From: JAPLDB01 sp038230515
GTDB lineage: Bacteria; Bacteroidota; Bacteroidia; AKYH767-A; 2013-40CM-41-45
Direction: 5' to 3'
NCBI GenBank assembly: GCA_038230515.1
Contig: JBBRND010000023.1
Location: forward strand, 1 to 64,000
Length of the DNA stretch: 64,000 bases
Numbering within the stretch: the stretch's first letter is position 1; each line of letters opens with the position of its first letter. Shown one piece after another: positions 1-9,703 of the stretch. The position numbers and the translations under genes are program-made. The notes beneath the pieces are model-generated. The model saw only the letters and a program-made list of their open reading frames with translations. It searched no databases and was not told the origin of the DNA.

Positions 1-487
1 ACCCCCAGTTGTCAATGTGCATGTGTCCATGTGAGGGGTGATATGTCATCGTGCCGCATGGAACATCAGTGTAAGACATTACACTTCCATTCTTATGATA
101 GATGCGTTGATTCACGAATCTCTTTGGAACTCTTCCATCAGTACACAACGTACCCGGATCAGAAAACAATGTATCCGTTCCGCATAACCACTTGTTGATC
201 GAGCGCGTTTCCAAAGGACCGTAGCCAATGTTAGGAGTAGTCCCCGTTAACCGCAATCGCCCGTCATCAGAACCCTGCGACCCACTTGCAACATTCCCTG
301 TTTGGGTGTAAACAGTGTAGCCGCTTTGCAGTGCATCAACCGATACTTTAATGTCAGGAAGCAAATCGCAATCGGTTCCTCCACCGGGAGGGCATTGGCA
401 TGAGGTGGCATTGCTTGTCGTGCATTGAGCAAGAGAAAGCAGAGAAGAAAAAGCTGCAAGTAGCAGCATGAGTAAAGTACGTTTCAT
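1..487 (-). CDS. Lysyl-oxidase-like secreted protein, 3' end cut off by the window
   Basis: The gene starts at 487 and runs off the left edge, leaving about 162 residues of the N-terminus. Residues 1-20 form a signal peptide ending SLLSLAQ, followed by a Cys-rich stretch (CQCPPGGGTDC). Further on are RLRLTGTTPNIGYGPLE and, at the truncated end, YHPSHGHMHIDNW. This His-rich segment resembles the copper-binding region of bacterial lysyl-oxidase-like proteins, which are often T9SS cargo in Bacteroidota. The family call comes from remembered motif similarity; the catalytic C-terminus and any sorting domain lie outside the window. An extracellular location is inferred from the signal peptide. Confidence 0.6.
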   Translation of the reverse strand, partial: MKRTLLMLLLAAFSSLLSLAQCTTSNATSCQCPPGGGTDCDLLPDIKVSVDALQSGYTVYTQTGNVASGSQGSDDGRLRLTGTTPNIGYGPLETRSINKWLCGTDTLFSDPGTLCTDGRVPKRFVNQRIYHKNGSVMSYTDVPCGTMTYHPSHGHMHIDNWG

Positions 488-627
488 AAAATAAGTTTGA
501 AGTTAAACAATGTTGGGTTGAGGAATTTCAGAAGATCATTTATACCCCCTAAAATTTCCGATGCTAAAATTATGGAATAACCTGACGCAAAGCAAGTGGG
601 GAAAGGTTTTCAGCAATAAAGGCGGTT

Positions 628-1821
628 TTACTCTTCTAACAGTTTTTCCACCATTCCAGTGAAATCTTGTTTCCACTTCTCAAAATAAATTCCAGTTGCC
701 GGTCCTGAAAAGCCCGTATGAATTTTTCGCACTCTGCCTTTCTTATCAATAATAATCGTGGTCGGAAATGAAAGGATAGCACTCAGCATCGGCAATGTCT
801 TTTCTCTTTTTTCTTTATCTGTACTTCCGGCAAACAGAAGAGTGTATTCAATGCCGTAACGATCTTTTAATCGCTTTAGATTTTTCTTTGCTGTTTGTAG
901 TGTAGGTATTCTTTCATAATCAAGCCCGATAATCTCCAGCCCGTGTTCGCGATATTTTTTATAAATCGGTGCGAGGTATTCTGTTTCATCCATGCAATTC
1001 GGGCACCATGTTCCCATAATCTGAATGATCACCACCTTGCCTGAAAACTTTTCGTTGCTCAATGAAACCATATTACTATCTGCATCCGGAAAGGTAAAAC
1101 TCACCTTGTCAAAACCTTTTTTCAAAAATGTAAGCGAATCAGGGTTGGGAAGTTCTGCTTTCTCGTTGCGAAATGCTTTCCATGTGTCGTGCCAGTGTTT
1201 GCCGCTGTAATAGTCTCCGTCAATCACTTCATCAGGATTCATTGAGGCGTTGAAATAAAAAAGATGACTTCCGTCAAAGCAAGATAAGTACATCGAATTG
1301 CTGTCAACGTATCCTTCCAGATAGCGGTAGTCGCCTGTAGGTGTTAAAAAAGTTCCTGTGAGATGGTTTCCTGTTTGACTGAACTCCCCAACTGCTTTAT
1401 TCAGCGGAGGATCATCTCCATCAAAAGTTACTTCCCATCGCCCTTCAAAATTTTTCAGCTCGAAAGAATTTACAAGCGGTTCATACTTTCCATAAACTGC
1501 ACGGAAAGGAACAACATTCAAACTCGTGCGCGCATGATTAAGAAAATTTCCGTTGAGCGAATCTCCGTTCATTCTGCATCTGATCTCTGAATCAAACACA
1601 GGCAGACGTATGAAAACCGAATCGTCTTTGTAGCTAATTTCAGAAGCTGTAATTCTTTCCTGAGCATTTATTACATCCATCGTCTTTTCGTTCACTTCAA
1701 AATTAAAGGGAAGTGTGATGGAATCATTGAGCACAAGTTGAGCATGCCACATACCGTTTCTCATTTCGCTGAAACAAAATGCAGGTATAAAAAATAAAAA
1801 CAAGAAGAAGCGGTTTATCAT
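628..1821 (-). CDS. TlpA/ResA-like thioredoxin-fold protein
   Basis: A 397-aa exported protein. The start at 1821 is chosen because it opens a signal peptide (MINRFFLFLFFIPAFCFS); longer readings upstream add a charged, unlikely extension and run across the divergent rsmI start. The C-terminal 140 residues are a thioredoxin fold with the redox motif WCPNC at about residues 272-276 and the cis-proline loop FPTT near 352-355. The N-terminal 250 residues look beta-rich and correspond to the extra domain seen in many Bacteroidota TlpA-like proteins. The likely role is thiol-disulfide exchange on periplasmic partners. The partner is unknown, and no cytochrome c biogenesis genes are nearby. Confidence 0.85.
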   Translation of the reverse strand: MINRFFLFLFFIPAFCFSEMRNGMWHAQLVLNDSITLPFNFEVNEKTMDVINAQERITASEISYKDDSVFIRLPVFDSEIRCRMNGDSLNGNFLNHARTSLNVVPFRAVYGKYEPLVNSFELKNFEGRWEVTFDGDDPPLNKAVGEFSQTGNHLTGTFLTPTGDYRYLEGYVDSNSMYLSCFDGSHLFYFNASMNPDEVIDGDYYSGKHWHDTWKAFRNEKAELPNPDSLTFLKKGFDKVSFTFPDADSNMVSLSNEKFSGKVVIIQIMGTWCPNCMDETEYLAPIYKKYREHGLEIIGLDYERIPTLQTAKKNLKRLKDRYGIEYTLLFAGSTDKEKREKTLPMLSAILSFPTTIIIDKKGRVRKIHTGFSGPATGIYFEKWKQDFTGMVEKLLEE

Positions 1822-1863
1822 GATGTAAATGTATTTCAAAATATCTTTCGACCTTCGAACGCC

Positions 1864-2559
1864 ATGCCGAAACTTTATCTTGTACCTACGCCCATCGGAA
1901 ATCTCGAAGACATCACGCTTCGCGCCATCCGTATTCTTAAAGAGTGTGATTTTATTCTTGCTGAAGATACCCGGACAAGCGGAGTACTGCTGAAACATTT
2001 TCAGATTGAGAAAAGAATGGTAAGCAATCATTCACATAACGAACACAAGATTCTTGGAAGAATTGTTGAAGAAATCGAATCTTCAAATTCCGTAGCACTT
2101 ATCACCGATGCAGGTACGCCCGGCATTTCAGATCCCGGATTTTTAATTGTGCGAGAATGCATCCGCAAAAAAATTCCTGTGGAATGCTTGCCTGGTGCTA
2201 CTGCGTTTATTCCTGCACTTGTAAATTCAGGATTGCCAAACGACCGTTTTTGTTTTGAGGGATTTCTTCCTCACAAAAAAGGAAGGCAAACAAAAATGAA
2301 TTTACTGAAAGGAGAAGAGCGCACGATGGTTTTTTATGAATCGCCTTTTCGCTTAGTAAAAACGCTTGAGCAATTCGCAGAATCATTTGGAAAAGAAAGG
2401 CAAGCAAGCATTTCACGCGAACTCTCTAAAATGTTTGAAGAAACAAAGCGCGGAACTCTCGAAGAACTTATTACTTATTTTAAAAGCAAAACAGTGAAGG
2501 GAGAAATCGTGATTGTTGTAGGAGGGAATGATGAAAATGAAGATTCAGGTGACGAATAG
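1864..2559 (+). CDS. rsmI: 16S rRNA (cytidine(1402)-2'-O)-methyltransferase RsmI
   Basis: A 231-aa cytosolic SAM-dependent methyltransferase of the tetrapyrrole-methylase fold, which 2'-O-methylates C1402 in the decoding centre of 16S rRNA. Diagnostic segments are PTPIGNLEDITLRA (residues 8-21), AEDTRTSGVLL, NEHKI and the SAM-loop DAGTPGISDPG. Length fits the core domain; the C-terminal extension of the E. coli enzyme is absent. The gene is divergent from the thioredoxin gene with a 42-bp gap, which contains TATCTTTC, a near match to the Bacteroidota -7 element, 14 nt before the start. Its 3' end overlaps the convergent hemW by 15 bp. Confidence 0.95.
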   Translation: MPKLYLVPTPIGNLEDITLRAIRILKECDFILAEDTRTSGVLLKHFQIEKRMVSNHSHNEHKILGRIVEEIESSNSVALITDAGTPGISDPGFLIVRECIRKKIPVECLPGATAFIPALVNSGLPNDRFCFEGFLPHKKGRQTKMNLLKGEERTMVFYESPFRLVKTLEQFAESFGKERQASISRELSKMFEETKRGTLEELITYFKSKTVKGEIVIVVGGNDENEDSGDE

Positions 2560-3687
2560 TTCAGAGGCAATCCTATCCGCAAAAAATTTCCCTTTGCGTG
2601 TGAAAATAAAATTTTGTTTTTGCTGTAGTATCAACCCTTCATTCACGTATTGCATTGCCTGCCTGAAAAAATTTTCTACACGTTCGCTCCCAAAATCTTT
2701 TCGGATAGTTTCAAGATTGCAACCCCACATCGTACGCAGAGATGTCATTACGTATTCGTTGAATTTATTTTCAGGAGTCAATACTTCGCGCTCGAAAGGA
2801 ATTTTTTCTACGATGCTGCTGCGGATGTATTCGTTGTTGTTTCTTATATTCCACTGCCGTGTTTCTCCATTGTAAGAATGTGCAGAAGGACCAATGCCAA
2901 GATATTTTTCTCCACGCCAGTACGAACTATTGTGCCGGGAATATTTCTGATCGCGCGCAAAGTTTGAAATCTCATATTGTTCAAAACGATTTTCCTCAGC
3001 CATATCCATCAATATTTCAAAATGTGTAGCTTGTTTCGATTCGTCCACATTGGGCTGCTGATTTAATGCAACGAGATGAGCAAGCTTGGTGCGTGGCTCT
3101 ACAGTGAGTGCGTAACAGGAAAGATGCTGAACATTTAATTCAAAAGCAGTGCGAATATTTTTTTTCCATTGCTCATCAGTAAGCGCGGGTATTCCGTAAA
3201 TAAGATCAATGGTTATGTTGTTGAAACCCGCATCCTGCGACTGCTTTACAGACTCCATTGCCTGTTTAGAAGTGTGAGCGCGGTTCATCCATTTCAAATC
3301 GTCATCAATAAAACTTTGTATGCCGATGCTCAACCGATTCACCCCTACTTCGTGGAGTGATTTTAGTTTCTCTTTAGTTAAATCATCGGGATTTGCTTCG
3401 AGCGTAATTTCCGCATCATCATCAACAAAAAAGTATTTCCTGATTTGATCGAGCAAATTTTTTATTTCTTCGCCTGTAAGTAAAGATGGTGTTCCACCTC
3501 CAAGGTAAATTGTTTGAACCCGGGACTTCGGAATTTGAAGAACAGAAAAATAATCTCTTTGTGATTCTATTTCTTTTAATAGCGCTTTCAGCAGATCATC
3601 TTTCGTCTTTAGCGAAGTAGAAAAATGAAAATCACAATAATGACACGCTTGCTTGCAAAAAGGAACGTGGATGTAGATTCCAGACAT
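2545..3687 (-). CDS. hemW: Radical SAM heme chaperone HemW
   Basis: A 380-aa radical SAM protein. The cluster motif CxxxCxxC lies at C11, C15 and C18 (PFCKQACHYCDF), followed by the SAM-binding GGGTPSLL near residue 65 and IGIQSF. The length and the short N-terminus fit HemW rather than the longer HemN coproporphyrinogen dehydrogenase. HemW binds heme and delivers it to respiratory proteins. The C-terminal part (ENKFNEYVMTSLRTMWG) matches the family's usual end domain. The 3' end overlaps rsmI tail to tail. Confidence 0.92.
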   Translation of the reverse strand: MSGIYIHVPFCKQACHYCDFHFSTSLKTKDDLLKALLKEIESQRDYFSVLQIPKSRVQTIYLGGGTPSLLTGEEIKNLLDQIRKYFFVDDDAEITLEANPDDLTKEKLKSLHEVGVNRLSIGIQSFIDDDLKWMNRAHTSKQAMESVKQSQDAGFNNITIDLIYGIPALTDEQWKKNIRTAFELNVQHLSCYALTVEPRTKLAHLVALNQQPNVDESKQATHFEILMDMAEENRFEQYEISNFARDQKYSRHNSSYWRGEKYLGIGPSAHSYNGETRQWNIRNNNEYIRSSIVEKIPFEREVLTPENKFNEYVMTSLRTMWGCNLETIRKDFGSERVENFFRQAMQYVNEGLILQQKQNFIFTRKGKFFADRIASELFVT

Positions 3688-3719
3688 TGTGTAATGCAGA
3701 AAAAGAAAGAAGGATTTAT

Positions 3720-3738
3720 CCCTCTCCTTCGGGGAGGG
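3720..3738. terminator. CCCTCTCC-type hairpin, repeat family member
   Basis: CCCTCTCC (3720-3727) pairs with GGGGAGGG (3731-3738) across a TTC loop in the gap between the sensor kinase stop and the hemW start. The plus strand continues with a T-rich tract. The same hairpin type recurs at 41169-41187 and 62199-62217, so this is both a possible transcription terminator and a dispersed palindromic repeat. Confidence 0.5.
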
Positions 3739-3751
3739 TAGGAGTGGGTTT

Positions 3752-4903
3752 TTATTTTTTCAGAACAATTCGGAACGTGGTTCCTCTATTCGGTTCGGAA
3801 TGTTTTACAAAAATCTGCCCATCATGATACTCTTCAATAATGCGTTTGCTCAATGAGAGTCCGAGTCCCCAGCCACGACTCTTCGTTGTGTAGCCAGGTT
3901 TGAAAACAGTTTTAAAATTTCCTTTTGAAATTCCTTTGCCACTGTCGGCAATGTCAATATATACGAACTGCTGTTGGTCAGTAATGGTTGCTGTAATTTT
4001 TCCCTCGCCTGTCATGGCATCAATTGCGTTCTTCAAAATGTTTTCAATTACCCATTCAAAAAGCGGAACGTTCATCGGTGCGAATACCTGTGCTGTGGAA
4101 TTATTCTGCAACGAAAAGTTTATTTTATCTGAAGTACGTGTCTTGATGTAGTTGATGGAATGGTCGAGAACTTCCTGCACATTTTCTTTTTGCAATGCGG
4201 GCGCAGAACCGATTTTCGAAAAACGTTCTGTGATTGTTAGCAGCCGATGAATATCTTTCTGTATCTCCCCTGTGTATTCAGTACTCAATCCTTTCATCTT
4301 TAAAATTTCCATCCATGCAATGAGAGATGAAAGTGGTGTGCCAAGTTGGTGTGCGGTTTCCTTTGCCATACCAACCCATACCTGGTTCTGTTCGCTCTTT
4401 CTCGAATTGCTGAAAGCAAGGTAGCTCACAAAAAGAAAAAGTGCAATGACGGAAAGCTGGAAGTAGGGATAGTACCGTAACTTCACGAGTAACGTGGAGT
4501 CCTTGTATAAAATATAGTTTTTATTTTCTCCGGGAAGCGTGATCTCAATGGGCTCATGTGTGTCGCGCATCTCTGCAATCTCCGCAATAACAAAATTTTT
4601 GTCAAGCATTTTCAGAGAATCCAGATTGCGGTATGTTACCATTCCGAAAGATGAATCGGTGAGAACAACGGGAATGGTTGTGTTGTCGCTGATTACAGCG
4701 TAAGGAAAACCAAGGTCGGTGTTGAGTTCTGAAACATCAGCAAGTTTTTTTGTTGCTTCTGCCCACAGGTTTATTTTTTTTCGTTCTTCTTCAGCAAGAT
4801 TTTTTACCAACTTGTTAGTGTACCAAAGCGAAGCCGCACCGATGAGCAATGCAGCAATGAGCAATAAAAGTTTCCAACGTTGTTTTTGAGCGTAAATGTT
4901 CAC
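3752..4903 (-). CDS. Membrane-bound sensor histidine kinase
   Basis: A 383-aa two-component sensor kinase. Transmembrane helices lie at about residues 12-28 and 146-163, with a periplasmic sensor segment of roughly 115 residues between them. The H-box is AHQLGTPLSSL with the phospho-acceptor H185; the N-box is NILKNAIDAM, followed by G-boxes DSGKGIS and GWGLGLSLSKRI of an HATPase_c domain that ends at the C-terminus. HQLGTPLS is a common Bacteroidota variant of the H-box. No response regulator is adjacent, so the kinase is orphan in this window and its signal cannot be inferred. It reads in the same direction as the AsmA-like gene upstream but is separated from it by 165 bp. Confidence 0.9.
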   Translation of the reverse strand: MNIYAQKQRWKLLLLIAALLIGAASLWYTNKLVKNLAEEERKKINLWAEATKKLADVSELNTDLGFPYAVISDNTTIPVVLTDSSFGMVTYRNLDSLKMLDKNFVIAEIAEMRDTHEPIEITLPGENKNYILYKDSTLLVKLRYYPYFQLSVIALFLFVSYLAFSNSRKSEQNQVWVGMAKETAHQLGTPLSSLIAWMEILKMKGLSTEYTGEIQKDIHRLLTITERFSKIGSAPALQKENVQEVLDHSINYIKTRTSDKINFSLQNNSTAQVFAPMNVPLFEWVIENILKNAIDAMTGEGKITATITDQQQFVYIDIADSGKGISKGNFKTVFKPGYTTKSRGWGLGLSLSKRIIEEYHDGQIFVKHSEPNRGTTFRIVLKK

Positions 4904-5068
4904 GTGATTCTTCAGCTATTCACATTGGGTAATTGATATGATGACATACACTATTCAGGAAAAGAGTTATCCGATAATTGTTATTTGTTAATCGGAACAG
5001 CCATCATTGTTGGCTGCTGAGCAAAATGATAACGCGTCAAAAGTAACGCAATGATTTGAGAGAATAAA

Positions 5069-7588
5069 CTATTCCTTTTCCGGTTTATCATCCCAGTCAA
5101 TCTGCATTTCTTCCCTCTTCCTCTTTTGTTCTTTGATTGTTGTGTCTTTTTTAAACAAGCCGAACTCCTGTTTCACCAATTGTTTTATATTTTGTTGATC
5201 GGTTTTCAGGTTTGAAGCAATTTTTTGTGACGCAGATTTACTGTCGTAACTGAATTTAGGATTGTCAACTGCGCCCTTCATGGTAAAGAAAAGTTTGGTA
5301 CGGCCAAGTCCGTCATCTTCAATAGTGCCGAACTCGGAGTTTTGTTCTTTCATTTTTTTGCCGAGCACATCGCTTAAGAGCATGTTCAGCTTGTAATCGA
5401 CCATATTGTCAAAATCGTGCGTGCCGCTTGCGTTGAGGTTGAGCGCAGAAGATTTTATTTCCATCGTTGGAAAAAATAGTTTGCGGTCGTGAATGCTGAT
5501 GAGGTTTTTAAGTGTGGAAAATTTTATGTGTTTCAGGTCTGCAAGTTTTAAATATTTTGAAAGGGCAAGCATCGGTTTGAAATCATTCAGCTCGCCATTC
5601 TCGATTGTGATGTCTGCCTGTGTAACCACTTTTGCTGGATTGATGGTAAGGTCTTTTGTCCATGATGAATTGAAAACAACTTCTGCACTTACTGTTCCCA
5701 AGAGGTTTTTATCGGTGATGGTTTGCTCTCCGAAATTTTCAAGTTCAGAAAAAAGTTTTGTAATGTTGAGTTGAGAAACCTTCGCCTTGCAACCCATCAA
5801 TACGCTATCCCGCCTTGCGGTTGCGATCGTCGCGCTCATGTTCACCGATCCTTCCATTGCATTGAAAGAAAGATTCGGGCTTGAGATGATCTGATCTTCG
5901 ATACGAATGAACCCGCTGATATTAGTTGCTTCAAACTTTCTGAAAATTATTTTATCGGCAGACATTTTTAGATTACAAACGAGGCGAGGGTTGATTTTTA
6001 TTTTGTAGGAGGTATCCTCGTCAGCAGTGGTGGTTTTGTTTTCAAGAATTTCATTTAGATCAATCAGTGAAGAAGAAACAGAAATATCCATTATGACTTC
6101 CTGATTGGGAATGAGGAGAAACGTGATAAAATTATTTAGCGATCCTTGTAAATGGAAATCAGTGGAAGAAATTTTTCCATTGAGCGTTTGCACTTCTACA
6201 TTGTTATTATGAAGCAAAAAATTTCCATTGATGTTTTTGTAATCAAGCGGATTTTGTTTCAACTTGAAAGAAACATTCTCCAATGAAATATTTCCGGATG
6301 CATGGCTCCGATAATTTCCCGAAGAAGCATATTGTTGAAGATCTTTCACCTTGCCTGCAAAAGAAACGTTGAGTTTCATATTTCCGCTCAATGATTCAAG
6401 TGTATCGTGCTTGATAAATGCGCGTAACGAATTCAAATCGAGATCGGCTTTGGCAAAAAGTATAAGAAAAGGATTTTCGAAGTCGGACACTTTCAGATTT
6501 CCGCCCACTTCCCTGCCGTTCAGTTTTCCATTGAAGGAATTTATGGTAAGTTCTTCGGGCTTTGATGACGAGTGAAGAAATGTTCCGTTCAGATCGAGAT
6601 CATTAAGTACAACCGAACTTTCTTTCGGGCTCAGCGATCCGTGAGCAAGAGAGAAAGAAAATTTTATATCGGGCGAGTGGTGCTGAACATCGCCCGAAAT
6701 GGTTGACTGGAACACAAACTGCCCTTTCGAATTAAATTTTGAAAAATAATTTACAGAAGATGTCGGCAATAAACTCAGAAAGTTTTTCAATTCTGCTTCG
6801 TGAGAATTGATATGAATGTTTAACTCTATTTTTTCATTTTCCGAATGAATATCTCCGTCCACATCAAAAAGTAAATCTGCAATATTCAATTGCGATTTTT
6901 CAAACTGATACGTGCCGTTTGCGGTGTTTACTTTCAGTGTGGATTTTATTTTCACGTTTTTTTTCTGCGCATAATCCGTTTTGCCTGCATAGAAATGATC
7001 GACCGTTAAATCGGCATCCGTCTTCAATTCAAATTTATCAGCAGAAAATTTTCCGCTTAATTTTCCGTCTTTCGCAGTGAAAATATATTTCTGATGATCG
7101 CGGATGTTTGAATATATCATCTTTACATTTTCCAATACTATTTTTTCGAGATCAATAACTGAACTTGAAGTATCCGTTGAAGATTTCCAAAAATGATAAT
7201 TGTTTTTTCCATTTTCGTCAATACATACGTGCACCGTTCCATTTTTGAGAATTATTTTTTTGATGGAAATGTTTTTGCTAAAGATTTCCGTTAGGTTGAA
7301 CAACAACGAAAGATGTTCGGCTTGAAGCAATGTGTCTTGTTTGCTTTTTTCTACTGAAGAGTCTAAAGCATCTTTTGCAACGATGTTTTCCAATTCAACT
7401 GAAGCAAAAGGAAAATGATGAAGGATGGAAAAATCAATTTTGCGAACCCGAATTTCGGTCTTCAGGTTTTTGTTGAGGTTTGTAAGGAGTAGTTGTTTTA
7501 TTTCATCTCCATAAAACAAGCCGATGAGCACTACAGTAACAATAATTGCCGAAAGGGTGATTCCAAAAATTTTTAGAAACAGTTTCAT
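5069..7588 (-). CDS. AsmA-like envelope protein
   Basis: An 839-aa protein with one N-terminal membrane anchor (residues about 4-26) followed by a long beta-rich periplasmic region. The start of the exported part (LNKNLKTEIRVRKIDFSILHHFPFAS, here in two pieces: LNKNLKTEIRVRKID and FSILHHFPFAS) has the 'short N-terminal AsmA' pattern. The C-terminal third (KYLKLADLKHIKFSTL, HDFDNMVDYKLNMLL) is the AsmA-like C-terminal region. The last 40 residues are charged and probably cytosolic or disordered. AsmA-family proteins are large beta-groove proteins thought to act in lipid traffic between the membranes; that role is inferred from the family. A small hairpin (CAGCCA/TGGCTG, 4998-5016) lies downstream. 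Confidence 0.8.
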   Translation of the reverse strand: MKLFLKIFGITLSAIIVTVVLIGLFYGDEIKQLLLTNLNKNLKTEIRVRKIDFSILHHFPFASVELENIVAKDALDSSVEKSKQDTLLQAEHLSLLFNLTEIFSKNISIKKIILKNGTVHVCIDENGKNNYHFWKSSTDTSSSVIDLEKIVLENVKMIYSNIRDHQKYIFTAKDGKLSGKFSADKFELKTDADLTVDHFYAGKTDYAQKKNVKIKSTLKVNTANGTYQFEKSQLNIADLLFDVDGDIHSENEKIELNIHINSHEAELKNFLSLLPTSSVNYFSKFNSKGQFVFQSTISGDVQHHSPDIKFSFSLAHGSLSPKESSVVLNDLDLNGTFLHSSSKPEELTINSFNGKLNGREVGGNLKVSDFENPFLILFAKADLDLNSLRAFIKHDTLESLSGNMKLNVSFAGKVKDLQQYASSGNYRSHASGNISLENVSFKLKQNPLDYKNINGNFLLHNNNVEVQTLNGKISSTDFHLQGSLNNFITFLLIPNQEVIMDISVSSSLIDLNEILENKTTTADEDTSYKIKINPRLVCNLKMSADKIIFRKFEATNISGFIRIEDQIISSPNLSFNAMEGSVNMSATIATARRDSVLMGCKAKVSQLNITKLFSELENFGEQTITDKNLLGTVSAEVVFNSSWTKDLTINPAKVVTQADITIENGELNDFKPMLALSKYLKLADLKHIKFSTLKNLISIHDRKLFFPTMEIKSSALNLNASGTHDFDNMVDYKLNMLLSDVLGKKMKEQNSEFGTIEDDGLGRTKLFFTMKGAVDNPKFSYDSKSASQKIASNLKTDQQNIKQLVKQEFGLFKKDTTIKEQKRKREEMQIDWDDKPEKE

Positions 7589-7684
7589 GTAAACAATAAA
7601 CGCAGGGAGTGGAGAATAATTTTAAATAACCCTAACATGATACGAAAATAAGGTGCGAATGGTTCAGCAAAAAAAAACAAGCGG

Positions 7685-8680
7685 TCACGAAGTTTTCATT
7701 TCGCTTCCTCTGCGTAAAACGTATCTGAGAAGTGAAATTATTTTCATGAAAAAATAAAACAGGACAAAAGTCGTGAGAATAGAAAAAAATGTGATGAGAG
7801 GATACATAAACTTATCGTACTGTGTCTTTGAAAGTCTGTTTGGCAGTCCTTTTTCTAACACTGAAATGGTGGGAAGATTTTTTTCCTGTAATGAATACAT
7901 AGAGTACAATCGATACTTGTACGATTCAAAAAGGTCTTTGAAATAATCTTCACTCTTATTCCGAAGATTTTCAATATTCATGCTTAGGAGTTGCCGATAA
8001 GAATCGTCATGAATGGAATTCGTTAGAAAGCGCTGCATGTTTTGTAGCAGACTGTCGAGGTCTGAAAACTCCTTGCTCGAGTTTGATCTTAAATCCCTGG
8101 AAAGAGACTCTAACATTTCTGTTTTGCGCGAGAGGTTCTCAACTGTGATCTGACGGTTGATGTCATTTATTTTTTTTCCTATGGTATTTGCAATGTTGGC
8201 TGCTACATTGTAATCAAGGGGATCGGAAACATGGAGCGTAATGATTTTAGTTTTACTCTCGGAAACTGCTAAACTTTTTTTCAACTTGTTCGCTACGAGT
8301 AAATAACTATCTGGCGTTTCTTTTGAAATTCTGTAATGGGTGTAAAGATCAAACTGAGTAATAAGGTAATCAATCATCTGAGTGGAATAAACTATTTGAT
8401 TAACCCGCTGGAAGCCCCTGTCATCATTATATACATCAATAGGTCCATCGTTGGATCTATCCCACAGAACTTCTGTTACATTATTAGAGTTCACTAAAAA
8501 ACTAATCTCGCTTTGGTAGTATGTGTGTGCATGATAATAGTAAATAGAACTTCCGGAAATTACCAGGAACAAGAATAAGACAATCCACCTACATTTAAGA
8601 ATGTATGCAGCAAGTAAAACCAAATCCTGTGTAGTCTTGTTTGTTTCCCAGTCGGGATTATGTTGATTTTCTAAAGTCAT
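7685..8680 (-). CDS. Wzz-type chain-length determinant-like membrane protein
   Basis: About 331 aa from the start at 8680; a start at 8698 would add six residues. There is one transmembrane helix near residues 28-45 (WIVLFLFLVISGSSIYYY), a periplasmic domain with coiled-coil character, and a second helix near the C-terminus (ITFFSILTTFVLFYFFM). This two-helix hairpin is the layout of Wzz/polysaccharide co-polymerase proteins. No tyrosine-kinase domain follows, and no polysaccharide synthesis genes are nearby, so the role in regulating glycan chain length is an inference from topology. The gene is divergent from the PIG-L deacetylase gene. Confidence 0.6.
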   Translation of the reverse strand: MTLENQHNPDWETNKTTQDLVLLAAYILKCRWIVLFLFLVISGSSIYYYHAHTYYQSEISFLVNSNNVTEVLWDRSNDGPIDVYNDDRGFQRVNQIVYSTQMIDYLITQFDLYTHYRISKETPDSYLLVANKLKKSLAVSESKTKIITLHVSDPLDYNVAANIANTIGKKINDINRQITVENLSRKTEMLESLSRDLRSNSSKEFSDLDSLLQNMQRFLTNSIHDDSYRQLLSMNIENLRNKSEDYFKDLFESYKYRLYSMYSLQEKNLPTISVLEKGLPNRLSKTQYDKFMYPLITFFSILTTFVLFYFFMKIISLLRYVLRRGSEMKTS

Positions 8681-8786
8681 TGCTAAAATGAAGTTCACAA
8701 ATATGATAGAATTTATTTACAGACAAAATAAATTTTGGCGAATGTTTCAAATTGGGTTGGTAACTTGCCCGACTTATCCATTGTTT

Positions 8787-9683
8787 ATGAAAAGAATATT
8801 TCTGTTCGTGTTTATGTTTTTGGGTTTGCAGTTTTCGCTTTACAGTCAATCAGCACCAAATGTTTTGATCGTAACTGCACATCCCGATGATGAAGTGGCT
8901 TTTGCTGTTGCAGTTTATAAAATTACACATGAGTTGCATGGCAATATTGACCTTGCACTCATCACCAATGGCGAAGGTGGTTACAAATATTCTACGCTTG
9001 CAGAAAGTTATTATGGTATTGAACTGACTGATGAAAAAGTAGGGCGCGAAAATCTGCCACGAATCCGTAAGCAGGAGTTGATGAATGCAGGAAAGATTCT
9101 CGGCATACGCAATTACTTTTTTATGGATCAGTTGGATCGGAAATACACTACTGATGAACGCGACCCTCTTGACACTGCATGGGATGTGGGCTTGGTGATG
9201 GTGAACCTGCGCAGGATTATGATGAATGTAAAATATGATTATGTGTTCTGCCTGCTTCCAATCCCTGAAACGCACGGGCATCATAAAGCAGCAACGATGC
9301 TTGCACTGCAAACTGCAGAACAATTGCCGACTGACCATAAACCGATTGTGCTTGGCGCAAGTGAGTCAAATAAAAATGATACAGCGAAAACGATTTTTGT
9401 GCAGTTGAAGGATTACAAAGAGACAGCAATCAATAAAAACGCTCCGGTGTTTATGCTTGACCGAACCACAAAATTCGGTTACAAAAATACACTTGACTAC
9501 AAGATTATTGTGAACTGGGAAATTGCAGAACACAAATCGCAAGGCACCAGTCAACTCGGCATGAACCGTGGTGACTTTGAAAATTTTTGGTACTTCAACA
9601 TTAACGATGCTGCGGGGATTGAGAAGGCGCGTGCACTTTTTGAAGAGCTAAAGAAGGTGCCGTATCCAACGAAGGTTTATTAA
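8787..9683 (+). CDS. PIG-L family deacetylase, exported
   Basis: A 298-aa protein from the start at 8787, chosen because it opens a signal peptide (MKRIFLFVFMFLGLQFSLYS); an upstream ATG at 8688 would bury it and overlap the divergent neighbour. The metal motif AHPDDE (residues 31-36) supplies the zinc ligands H32 and D35 and the presumed base D34. PETHGHHKAA further on gives the third His region. PIG-L enzymes remove N-acetyl groups from GlcNAc-type substrates; the substrate here is unknown and the protein should act in the periplasm or outside. The amino acid permease gene follows 20 bp downstream. Confidence 0.88.
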   Translation: MKRIFLFVFMFLGLQFSLYSQSAPNVLIVTAHPDDEVAFAVAVYKITHELHGNIDLALITNGEGGYKYSTLAESYYGIELTDEKVGRENLPRIRKQELMNAGKILGIRNYFFMDQLDRKYTTDERDPLDTAWDVGLVMVNLRRIMMNVKYDYVFCLLPIPETHGHHKAATMLALQTAEQLPTDHKPIVLGASESNKNDTAKTIFVQLKDYKETAINKNAPVFMLDRTTKFGYKNTLDYKIIVNWEIAEHKSQGTSQLGMNRGDFENFWYFNINDAAGIEKARALFEELKKVPYPTKVY

Positions 9684-9703
9684 GATGATTTGTTATTCGC
9701 GTG